Positions 21,501 to 29,091 of a stretch of 62,073 nucleotides of DNA are shown here, one piece after another. The position numbers and the translations under genes are program-made. The notes beneath the pieces are model-generated. The model made no database searches. It was not told the origin of the DNA and worked only from the letters and a program-made list of their open reading frames with translations. The number at the start of each line of letters is the position of its first letter. Positions within the stretch are counted from its first letter, which is position 1. The stretch is taken from positions 1-62,073 of the forward strand of contig JABXHY010000028.1 in assembly GCA_013373375.1 (NCBI GenBank). The letters run 5' to 3'. The DNA is from Gammaproteobacteria bacterium (GTDB lineage Bacteria; Pseudomonadota; Gammaproteobacteria; Enterobacterales; Kangiellaceae).

Positions 21501-24500
21501 TCGTATGGTATACAGCATCGATCCCATGGGAGCTTTGACAGAAAATAAATTCGATGAAAATGATAACGTTATTGAAACCATTCGTTATGAAAATTTAATT
21601 GATCGATCAAGCATTTCGGGTAAACCGACCATTAAAAAAGTTGAAGCCTTGATTGTACCGGGTAGTAATGATGCGCATCAGCGCAGTGTATTTGATAGTG
21701 ATGGACGAGTTGTTTACGTCGCTGATCCTATGGGCGCAGTTACTTTTTATGAATACGACGGTAATAACAATGTTGTTAAAACTATTCGATACGCAAATAC
21801 GATATCGTCGAATCAAAATCCTTCAGAAGTAGTGCCAGACTCAAATAATGATCGAGTAACTCAAACTTATTATGACAAGTTTAATCGTGTCACCTATACG
21901 CGTGATGCAACTGGTGCAGTGGTCGGCTTTGAATACGATAACAACGGTAATATCACTAAGTCTACAGCTTACGATCAACTTCTATCGTCTGATGAACCAA
22001 TAGAGAATGTAATCGCACAGCCTCAACTTGATCAAGTGACCAGAAGCGAGTTTGATGCGGCTAACCGATTGATCTATCTAGTTGATGGTGAAGGTGGTGT
22101 TACTCAATTTGAGTACGACGAGATGGGTAATCAAACGAAAAAAATTGCCTATGCCAATAAGATTAATATCGATCAAAATCCAGAAGATGTTATTCCAGAT
22201 AGTACGCGGGATCAGGTAACACGCTCCGTGTTCGATGAGTCAAATCGTTTGACTTATATGTCGGATCCGCGTGGTGCCGTTACCTCATACGAATACGATG
22301 ACAATGGCAACATAATATCGTCTACACAGTATGCGAATCGAATCTCAAACAATACAGACCCAAGAAATGTCATTACTAATCCGGAACAGGATCGAACAGT
22401 AAGAGCCGTATACGATGCTGCCAATAGAGCTATCTTGACGGTTGATGCTTTGGGCGGCGTGGTAAAAAATGAATATGACGCTCAAGGTAATTTAACCGAA
22501 AAGCGTTGGTTTGCGGAAAGACTAGCCAGCGGCCAAGACATTAATACTTTGATTGAAGATGATGCAAACGATCAAGTTATTCGAGCTGAGTTCGATGCTG
22601 CTAATCGAATGATCTATTCTATCGATGGCGAAGGCGCTGTTATAAAATTTGACTATGATGCTAGAAGTAATTTAATTCAAAAAACAGCCTTTTATGATCG
22701 AATTAATCTTAGTGAAAATGGTGAAGACGCGGTAGCAAACTCTCAATTTGATCAGGTCACTCGCGCTCAGTTTAATCAGGGCGATCAAATGGTTTATTCG
22801 GTTGATGGAGTGGGTGCGGTTGTTCAATTTGACTATGATGCCTTTGGTAAAACGTCATCCAAGATCGAATTTGCTAATAAAATTTCATTGACTGCAGAAC
22901 CTTCCAGTGTCCAAGTAAATTCGCAATACGATCGGTTTACTCAGTATGAGTACGACAGAGTAGGTCGACAAACCAAAACAATTTACCCGCCAGTTGGAAT
23001 CTACTCTCAAGAAAATGCTTCTGAATTAATGAATAATGGTCGAAACTCTCTAGCATCGCGCACGGAAAGCCAGATGACTTTGAGTACCGAGGCTTTCTAT
23101 GATGCCTTTGGAAATATTGTTGCAAATCGAAGTACAGACGGAACATTGCGATATCAAACTTACGATACCAATAATAATATTATACAAATTGTCGATAGCG
23201 AGGGTTATGTAACTCAATACGATCGAGACGTCTTTGGCAACTCGACTTCTATGACGCGTTATAGCAATAAGATTAATAGCTCGACTGTTGCGTCTTGGAG
23301 TCCAGGCAATGTAACGATAGATAGTGTTAACTCCGCACTTCAAACAAGTAATACTGATCGTACTCTTTATATGAGTTACAACCTGAACAATCAAGTTATC
23401 GAAGTTATAGAGCCGACCACCTATATTTATAATGGAGTTCAAGGTGGATACTCAGAAGGAAAAACTAAACACCATTACAACGCTTTTGGTCAGCTGGTCA
23501 AAAGTGAGTTAAAACAAAATGCTAATGAATGGGCGACTATTCATCATTTTTACAATCGTCTTGGTCAAGAAACCGCTACTGTCGATGCTCGCGGATATTT
23601 AACGGAGATGGTGTTTGATGTATTTGGTAATGTTAAGCGAACAACCGAATACTCAAAGGCGGTGAGCCAAGTTTCCACATCGGGCTATGTGGCTTCAAGT
23701 TTTAGTTCTGGTGAAGCTGATATTATAGGGCACAATCGAATAAAAGATTTTGGTTATGATAAAAATAATCGTAAAGTTCGTGAAACTCGAGTTAACGTCG
23801 AGTATAGCGTTCTGTCTAACGGTACTAAGGCGAGAGGCGATTTAACCAGCACGTTTGATTACGACAGTTTTGGAAATGTCGTGTTAATTAACGACTCGAA
23901 CAACAATCAAACTTATACCTATTACGATAGAGCAAACCGAACCACTGCGGTTGCTGGACCTGCTCGTAATGTTTTTCAGGTTGGAAATGTGCATTCATTG
24001 ACCGAGTTTAATCGAGATGCCTTTGGAAATGTTACGGATCAAAGTATTTATGCGAATGGAGCGACGTCTGTAAATTTACAAGGCTACTCAGCACAACCAA
24101 ATGCTGGTGCTGATCGAGTAACGTCGATTAAATACGATCGTTGGGGACGCTCAATTGAAGTTACTGATCCACGTAGCAGTAAATCCTTTATGTCTTATAA
24201 TGCGAATGGTCAACTTGCGAAACAATGGACCGGCGTTGCAGGTAATGATGGTTTAACTAAAACAGTTTTCTCAGTATATGAATACGACCATTTAGGGCAA
24301 GTAACAAAAGTTATTTCTCCGACTTCCAAACAAGATGGCTTAGTTGTCAACCTTATGGAGTACAACGGATTTGGAGAAATGGTTTCTCGTGGTATCGAAG
24401 GTATCGATAACGGAAAATCTGAAACTTTTGAGTACGATAGTGCTGGTCGTCTGTGGCGCACCAACCAAACAGGTGTTTCGGTGGTTATGCTGTACGATTT

Positions 24501-27500
24501 ACAGGGTAACAAAACATCTGAAATTCATACCGCGTCGTCTTCATTATCGATTGTCTCAAATGCGGAAAGTGCCAGCTTAAATGCGACCCGTCGAATGAAT
24601 AATCAATACGACGGTTCGGGTAATATTGTTAAGCAGACTTCAGTCGATGGTGGGGTGGTGAATCAAACGTTCGATCGCTGGGGAAATCGTTTGAGTTTTA
24701 GCGATCCTCGAAATGCAGGCTGGATAACGCAATTTACTTTTAATGAAAATAATCAGGTAACTTCTGAAGTGAAACCTGAAATTACCGTACAAACCAAGCT
24801 AAATAATCAGGTTACTGAAACCAATATTCGTCCAACAACCTATTACTACTATGATTACTCAGGTAATCAAGTTGCGACTCGCAATTCACGAAATTTTGTT
24901 AATGGAAGTACTTATGATGCCGATGGTAATACGCTTACAGAAACGCATGCTGATGGAGGCGTGATAGCTCATAGTTATAATATATTTGGTGATAGAGTTA
25001 AAACGGTAGATGCGGAAAATAATACCATTCGTTTTGAGTATGATCGCAACGGCAATATGACTCGAATCATCAAGCCGACCGTGACATTTGGTTATTACGA
25101 TTCAAACAATTCTCTTCACAAGTCGACCTTTACGCCAACTATGTCAATGACATACGACTCATTAGGACGTCGTTTGAGCGAATCAATGAACGATGGTACG
25201 AATAAAAGTATTCAATACACTTATGATGTGCGAGGAAATGTTGTTGAATACAATAAATACGGTCGTATTACGCGAAGCGAATTTAACAAGCAAGATAAGA
25301 AGATAAAGGAAACGAACGCACTTAATCACTATATGACGTGGAGCTACGATTACTTTGGTCGTCTTCAATCAAAGCGCGATCTAGCCGGACAAATTTATAG
25401 CTTCAGTTATTACGGTGATGGCCAACTCAACGTTGAATCGAATACTCGTGGTCGACATGTTAAACATTACTATAATCAAGCGGGTCAGTTAGTTCGAGTA
25501 GACGATAAAATTTCGAGTTCTTCTTCTCGAAAAACGGAATACAGTTATGACTTAGGTGGACGGCGACTAACCGAAAAAACCACTATCGATAATGTCGTTT
25601 ATCAAGATCAGTCGATGGAGTATGACGAGCTTGGCAGGTTAAAGCAGGTAACGACTTCTGGGAATAAAACGGTCAATTACGAATACGATGCAGCGGATAA
25701 TCGCGTTCGAATGAGCGAAAACGTTGGCGGTGCTTTACGAAATTCGTATTTTGCGTACGATTCGATGAACCGACAAATATTAGTCGATGGAGCCAATAAC
25801 AATAACGCGAGTGATTTAACTAATTTGACCGACGATCGCGGTGCTCGTGTTTTCTACGATAAAAATGGCAACAGGACATTCGAGTACTCGGGGAATAATG
25901 GACGAAATAAGACCCAACAAATTTATGATGGTGAGAATCGTCTGGTTCAAATGAAAAAGTGGGATGCGTCTTCGAGCACTTATACGTTTATGAATGAACG
26001 TGTTTACGATAAACGAAGTCGTATGCTGTATTTAACAGGTGCGTTTAAAAACTTGGCTTATGATGTCCACGATAACTTGACCAAACAACAATTGTATAAA
26101 GAAGATGATGCATCAAAGATTGAAGCGACTTTAACTAATGAGTACGACGCGCTCAACAACTTAAAAAAGTCGACTCGAAGTGGTGAAGTGACGCTGACTA
26201 ATACTTATCAGTACGCTGCATACGATAGTCAATACAAGCAAACCGAATTTCGCTCGGTAAGAAGTGATAATACTGGCCAACGTGGAAAAACAACCTTTGG
26301 TTACGATGTTAATGGCTATCTCAAGTCATTAACGGATCAGCGAAATGGCGATAATAATCGTGAATTTTTTAATGATAATAGCGGTATTGCTTTAAAGAAA
26401 AAGCCGGCATCAGGCAGTAATGGTGAAGTTTATAATTTAATTGTTAATGATCGAGTGATTGGTACATGGGGGAACGACTTTGATCCTGATAAACCAAACC
26501 AAGATATTTCATTAACAACGGTTGAAGGCGATACGCTTTTAGCGATTGCTAACGCAAATAATCCTAAAACATGGGCAGAGTTATACGCAGGACATCAGCA
26601 GTTATTGACGACGATAGAAATTCTGGATGATGAAGGTAATGGTACGGACACCTATAAGACACTCGCCGATTTAGACTCGAGTGAGCGCGCGTCTGCAGCA
26701 TTACAGAGTGGGCAAATAATTGTACTTAAAAATATGCCTGCCTATGCAAACTTACGCGATTTTGTCGATTATCAAAAAATTGATAAAGCACATCCAGGAT
26801 CAACATTAGGACAGCATGTTGTTAAGGCTGGCGAAACACTTCGCAGTATTGCGCAAGCAACTTATGGAAGCGCGCAATTATGGTATGTGATTGCCAATGC
26901 AAATGGATTGACCAATGAAAACGACGTTACCGTTGGTAACACGATTACCTTGCCATCAGTAATTAATGGCGAAGTGAATAACGCCCGATCTTTCCAACCC
27001 TACGATCCGTCTTTAATTACTGGGGATACTTCGCCTCACGTTCCACCGCCAGAGCAAAATGATAATGGCTGCGCGAAAATTGCAATCATCATTGTTGCTG
27101 TAATTGCTGCCGTTGCGATAACTGTTCTAACGGCTGGTGCTGGAGCCGCAATTGTAGGTCCTGCTGCGGGCGTTATTGCAACAACTGCAGCTGCGGCAGC
27201 GGCTGGTGCAGTTGGTGGAGCGGTTGGATCCGCCGTGTCGCAAGGGATATTAATTGCCGGTGGTGTACAAGAAGAATTCTCCTGGACCGAAGTGGGCATA
27301 GGCGCGCTTACTGGATTTATTGGCGGAGGATTACTCGGCGGCGCTGCTGCCGTCGGTAATGCCGCACGTGCAGGAGCAATGGGAGCGAGAGCTGCTGCAT
27401 TAGCGGCAAGAGCTGCTACTGCTGGTCGAGCAGGACAAACTGCGATTGTTGCAGCGAAAGCGGCGGGTCATGCAAGTGTTGCGGTAATTAATGAAGCTGT

Positions 27501-29070
27501 CTCTCAAGGAGTTAGAATTGCTGCAGGCGACCAAGAGAAATTTAATTGGTCGTATGTCGCATCAGCTGCAGTGATGGGCGCATTTAGTGGAGCAGCAAGT
27601 AGTTTAGGCAAATCTGGCAGCTTACGAGCGGTTGGCTATTCAACCTTTGGCGATACTGCTGGTGCTGCGTTAGGTAACGTAATCGTTAACAACGGCGGGT
27701 TTGACTCTACACAATTTCTTGCCGATGCCGCAGGAAGCTTGGCGGGTGGAGCGCTGAGTCTTAAATCTGCTCAATTTGGTCGACAATGGGCAAAAGATAG
27801 AGCGGAAACACGAGCGCGCAGTAATGCGGTAACCGAAGCGCCGCACAAACGTCGAATTAATGCAGTCACTCGATTTGGTGACAATGTCGACGGAGCAGTT
27901 CAAAACCTTACGAGTAAAGTGGGTCACATTGAAATTCCGCATTCAAAAATTGCAGAAAATAGTGGTGCCGATTCGCGTTTGGTTGTTGTTGGACACGGCG
28001 GCAAAAACAGTAAAGGTGAGTTTACCGTTGGTGGCAAAACCGCAGAGCAAATGGCGGATGCTTTGGCTGCTGGTGGAGCAAAAGAATTTGCGCGAATTAG
28101 CTTGGCAGCATGTGATGCAGGAGATTCAAACTTCCCAAATAAACTTTACAAAGCGTTGGAAGATCGTGGAGTAAAAGTTGGAAGTATTACCGCACGACAG
28201 TCGGAAGTTCGAGTGGCTGCGAATGGTCAAAAGTTCACTCAAGGCGCTGGTGATGAAATAATTCACAAAGGTGCCAAGATGTTAATTACCAGTGGTGAGG
28301 CATCGGATAACCAACTGGTTGAGCGTGGTGGACGATTGGTCAGTCAGGCTGAACTTGATGGTGTGAGTGATCCGCTCGTTTCTTTTACCGCCTCGTGGTC
28401 TTCTCAAGAAGCACATTATCAGAGCGCTACCGTTGGTTCCAAAAGGTTGGACGGTGATGCGGAGTGGGGTGCTATTTTACGCTTTACACGCAAAGTTTCT
28501 CCTGAGTTTAAGAGTTCTCATACCGTAAATGAAGTTTTGTCCGAAGCGGCGAACCAAAAGAGAGTGAGCTATAAAGATTGGAAAGGCAGCCAAAGTGATG
28601 GAACTTCTCAAGAAGCTCAGCACTTGGTATCTTCGTCTTATGCGACTAAAGTATTGAAGTGGACATATAGCCAAATTAATAGTGAGGATAATTTTAAAAT
28701 GTTGCTTGCTGGAAGGGGCGGGAAAGGCGCTAGAACTTCTGATGCTTACAACCAGTCAAAGATTGAACGCCATTGGCTTGCAAGTTGGTTTTCTAGTGCG
28801 GGTCAACCAGCGAGAGGCTATAAACATATAGGGAAAGGGGTTGCTCACCCGTCTTATGATAAAGTAATGATAGGGTTCGTTAGTGACTATTACAAAGAGA
28901 AAGGGCTCACCATTGGAGCCCCTATTTCTGATTTTGATGCTTCTAATATAAAAAACCAGTTGAGGAATTGGCACAAAAAAGGAGATCGTAGGAGTGACTT
29001 ATCAATAGATGAAGTTGCTAAAAGTAATCCTCCTCAGATGTCTACTAAAGGCTGGTGGCCGTTTAGTTAG
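15565..29070 (+). CDS. Giant RHS/YD-repeat protein with LysM, C80-like and C-terminal toxin-like domains
   Basis: This 4501-residue protein starts at an ATG behind CGGAG. It has no Sec signal peptide. Order: RHS-type N-terminal region (1-190); YD repeats; a propeller-like insert of DG-x-V-x-V-W strands (about 860-1265); further YD repeats, including an exact 7 x 60-residue array (2038-2457); two LysM-like segments (from 3650 and 3750, the second with WYVIANANGL); a long hydrophobic Ala/Gly-rich segment (about 3838-3900); a C80/CPD-like cysteine protease domain with His4144 in VVGHGG and Cys4183 in LAACDAG, followed by a TARQSEVRV segment like that of MARTX CPDs; and a C-terminal tip. The tip has an EAQHL motif (His4353) and AHPSYD (His4428), weakly like HNH/AHH nucleases. 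The next gene is convergent, so no adjacent immunity gene is seen. Architecture is firm; the toxin activity is inferred. Confidence 0.93.
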   Translation: MTAIISGSQLGLLNSSLFNLGTQNGDPTIGQSGAQSHVNAASGNLVLQHQDLIQVGLGTDINLLRTYNSLGRYQQNDGFKYNWEKRIEGTQNDRNVVVYHGDGSYSVFRKSHEDSQGKHFVSTDGEGAHETLTYANRRWIMTDGDSQTQYVFGNQSASNRKVVQVIDNEGSKTNINYTNWGDIQSIENSAGQRVEFDYQGNGNSRMLANVKAYSNGILTSATHYEYDDLKRLTKVIVDLDTTDARIDDDGDGILNDQKDNIYVTEYTYYQPNEKIGGVRVHQHDDLIKSMTQSDGTVLSIHYVASDDGWRVKSTQIGVGADKQVMRFDYHERRTDVTQVLDQNYVAASDNLLVSQANLGRGITTSYIYDDKSRLYRVITPADENGQRLVTSYHYDEDDNVVSVTDGRNQTTYMTYDQHGNVLSKMDASGNTQTFAYDQYNQLIRSTVYRNADPDGLGPLTASEANTTRLVYDEKHRVRFSMDAVGRITETRYFDDAVTPGIQSDFIYTLNHYDVSALDENADLTLAELEQWVANLSGFSGVQRVDRYFDFRDQVSQIISFSETDDITGQGQGDATVQRFIYDDKGQLLKSFNLINTVDWNDDNLRAPIEAGAWPTALSFQETSYNYDGMGRLIATTDAEQNSTQYFYGVGEELQRGTIAVTQANGLRILSVVNSAGEVIQRLEQVAANDSFNTLSETRYFYDALGRQIGVLDPTGVLTQTLFDDVGRAVATIDGTGALTENKFNENDLLVEQISYANFLSAQQLEALLIKDNNGNIVGLNHPDKVANNADLLAQVRPDINGEEDRHQFYFYDKSNQLTYHVDPEGGITKNLFDGTGQLISEIQFADPRGVDAVREILNPQLVLDGSSEVISLVDGTDSSVVDTALLSDGRYVSVWQQAGKIYAQMFTADGNKQGEAILVRDDDNGWEPTNNPVVTGLKDGGFAVFWEGIDSYDWDPKPKLEWQRFYEDGTRKQQRQFLSGFPYYEEGRLPAVTTLEDGSVVVVQQLYRRQSNFDRFGWDVHAVRLDWDSETNELGTISPNLTYGIVSFDEGHETKVDVAALDNGGFVMTWQATDGDQTGIKGKRFYKDGIDNEIYTNDDFFINQNTLGIQSDASIIQLKGGEFFSVWQSINESGESVIKARRYGADRFEIFNEFTIATDEGLSQALNQESLPRVTELDDGSLIITWQSVVDGNATIRVQHLDANGIKRHDSFTINDSDTTLADITIESLFGNRAVINWTSVDQNGVQVTKQQLLGLPKDPSIADSWINSDNRIIQYLYDDSGRQVGMVDQEHYLTALNLDAAGQVIEQREYATRVDSAHFDKGLLTTTNVGDLLPAQDQLDRITRHYYNQSGQLIATVDPEYFITTMTYDGRGNEVLSKRFYDTVAEQLNEDAWRQLDVQQWINETDATKFKRQQSYFNGLNQLKWSLDDFGLRVDNTYDQVGQLIKSVAYDSGLSESERQERAATFEYDVQGRLKSEQNSLAYVANEFVRYEYDEAGRMVSSIDTNNNVTTYLYNENSEITHAINGAGEVIQTVYNAFGEVQELKQYSQRLTVTERALISGGLTTDIEVNVINSLNDAQTTIQRSDYDRRGMLTNKVDGENFERDFAYNVFGELIRVGQQVQSQSNERAWVEYSYDKLGQLKSQAEFLDPKSLEFADALNGSSKLEQYRYDAFGQRTQLIDANQVVHKTVYDRLGREVSSLVNERTVSSTEYDAFNRQLKLTDARGFSTSFSHDRDTNSYTLLTPEGLTLVYEKNAFGETVKVTDSNQKVTEYDYDLNGNQIAIRKEGVEIAASRFDSSGLKLSSTDANGNPVVFEYDAANRLAKQILDPEVDPTTGNVNANALNLITTYEYDGKSQLLEVVDPKGNRVTNQYNLRGELVQIVQDPDNLRITTRYSYDGTGNKLDIFTGKLSSDLSGFVASTHKTQVFDAAGQLKEVITHLKDGSQQVSQFELDSNGNVTRVFDANQNESIFVYDKENRMVYSIDPMGALTENKFDENDNVIETIRYENLIDRSSISGKPTIKKVEALIVPGSNDAHQRSVFDSDGRVVYVADPMGAVTFYEYDGNNNVVKTIRYANTISSNQNPSEVVPDSNNDRVTQTYYDKFNRVTYTRDATGAVVGFEYDNNGNITKSTAYDQLLSSDEPIENVIAQPQLDQVTRSEFDAANRLIYLVDGEGGVTQFEYDEMGNQTKKIAYANKINIDQNPEDVIPDSTRDQVTRSVFDESNRLTYMSDPRGAVTSYEYDDNGNIISSTQYANRISNNTDPRNVITNPEQDRTVRAVYDAANRAILTVDALGGVVKNEYDAQGNLTEKRWFAERLASGQDINTLIEDDANDQVIRAEFDAANRMIYSIDGEGAVIKFDYDARSNLIQKTAFYDRINLSENGEDAVANSQFDQVTRAQFNQGDQMVYSVDGVGAVVQFDYDAFGKTSSKIEFANKISLTAEPSSVQVNSQYDRFTQYEYDRVGRQTKTIYPPVGIYSQENASELMNNGRNSLASRTESQMTLSTEAFYDAFGNIVANRSTDGTLRYQTYDTNNNIIQIVDSEGYVTQYDRDVFGNSTSMTRYSNKINSSTVASWSPGNVTIDSVNSALQTSNTDRTLYMSYNLNNQVIEVIEPTTYIYNGVQGGYSEGKTKHHYNAFGQLVKSELKQNANEWATIHHFYNRLGQETATVDARGYLTEMVFDVFGNVKRTTEYSKAVSQVSTSGYVASSFSSGEADIIGHNRIKDFGYDKNNRKVRETRVNVEYSVLSNGTKARGDLTSTFDYDSFGNVVLINDSNNNQTYTYYDRANRTTAVAGPARNVFQVGNVHSLTEFNRDAFGNVTDQSIYANGATSVNLQGYSAQPNAGADRVTSIKYDRWGRSIEVTDPRSSKSFMSYNANGQLAKQWTGVAGNDGLTKTVFSVYEYDHLGQVTKVISPTSKQDGLVVNLMEYNGFGEMVSRGIEGIDNGKSETFEYDSAGRLWRTNQTGVSVVMLYDLQGNKTSEIHTASSSLSIVSNAESASLNATRRMNNQYDGSGNIVKQTSVDGGVVNQTFDRWGNRLSFSDPRNAGWITQFTFNENNQVTSEVKPEITVQTKLNNQVTETNIRPTTYYYYDYSGNQVATRNSRNFVNGSTYDADGNTLTETHADGGVIAHSYNIFGDRVKTVDAENNTIRFEYDRNGNMTRIIKPTVTFGYYDSNNSLHKSTFTPTMSMTYDSLGRRLSESMNDGTNKSIQYTYDVRGNVVEYNKYGRITRSEFNKQDKKIKETNALNHYMTWSYDYFGRLQSKRDLAGQIYSFSYYGDGQLNVESNTRGRHVKHYYNQAGQLVRVDDKISSSSSRKTEYSYDLGGRRLTEKTTIDNVVYQDQSMEYDELGRLKQVTTSGNKTVNYEYDAADNRVRMSENVGGALRNSYFAYDSMNRQILVDGANNNNASDLTNLTDDRGARVFYDKNGNRTFEYSGNNGRNKTQQIYDGENRLVQMKKWDASSSTYTFMNERVYDKRSRMLYLTGAFKNLAYDVHDNLTKQQLYKEDDASKIEATLTNEYDALNNLKKSTRSGEVTLTNTYQYAAYDSQYKQTEFRSVRSDNTGQRGKTTFGYDVNGYLKSLTDQRNGDNNREFFNDNSGIALKKKPASGSNGEVYNLIVNDRVIGTWGNDFDPDKPNQDISLTTVEGDTLLAIANANNPKTWAELYAGHQQLLTTIEILDDEGNGTDTYKTLADLDSSERASAALQSGQIIVLKNMPAYANLRDFVDYQKIDKAHPGSTLGQHVVKAGETLRSIAQATYGSAQLWYVIANANGLTNENDVTVGNTITLPSVINGEVNNARSFQPYDPSLITGDTSPHVPPPEQNDNGCAKIAIIIVAVIAAVAITVLTAGAGAAIVGPAAGVIATTAAAAAAGAVGGAVGSAVSQGILIAGGVQEEFSWTEVGIGALTGFIGGGLLGGAAAVGNAARAGAMGARAAALAARAATAGRAGQTAIVAAKAAGHASVAVINEAVSQGVRIAAGDQEKFNWSYVASAAVMGAFSGAASSLGKSGSLRAVGYSTFGDTAGAALGNVIVNNGGFDSTQFLADAAGSLAGGALSLKSAQFGRQWAKDRAETRARSNAVTEAPHKRRINAVTRFGDNVDGAVQNLTSKVGHIEIPHSKIAENSGADSRLVVVGHGGKNSKGEFTVGGKTAEQMADALAAGGAKEFARISLAACDAGDSNFPNKLYKALEDRGVKVGSITARQSEVRVAANGQKFTQGAGDEIIHKGAKMLITSGEASDNQLVERGGRLVSQAELDGVSDPLVSFTASWSSQEAHYQSATVGSKRLDGDAEWGAILRFTRKVSPEFKSSHTVNEVLSEAANQKRVSYKDWKGSQSDGTSQEAQHLVSSSYATKVLKWTYSQINSEDNFKMLLAGRGGKGARTSDAYNQSKIERHWLASWFSSAGQPARGYKHIGKGVAHPSYDKVMIGFVSDYYKEKGLTIGAPISDFDASNIKNQLRNWHKKGDRRSDLSIDEVAKSNPPQMSTKGWWPFS
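18140..19360 (+). other. Propeller-like insert inside the YD array of the second RHS gene
   Basis: About 405 codons lack YD motifs. They show repeated strand patterns in which an Asp-Gly pair precedes a hydrophobic strand ending in W or F and then Q/E, as in DGRYVSVWQQ, DGGFAVFWEG, NGGFVMTWQA and DGSLIITWQS. Such repeats occur in large adhesins and RTX proteins and probably form a beta-propeller. The flanking YD units resume in register on both sides. Confidence 0.7.
21676..22935 (+). repeat. Seven in-frame 180-bp YD units with constant length
   Basis: Seven consecutive 60-codon units run without gain or loss of a residue. Each has the form FD-x2-NR-x2-Y-x2-D-x2-GAV-x3-EYD-x2-GN, a Tyr-Ala-Asn segment, and a variable Pro/Val linker ending in D-Q/R-V. 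The units diverge clearly in sequence yet keep exact length, which implies structural constraint on the spiral of the RHS shell. The unit just upstream is longer (68 residues). Confidence 0.9.
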
Positions 29071-29091
29071 AGAAGTATAGTTATGTGAAAA

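Noticed and set aside
21676-22935. 180-bp repeats as a CRISPR-like or minisatellite array
   Set aside because: The repeats are in-frame coding YD units, diverged in DNA, without spacers.
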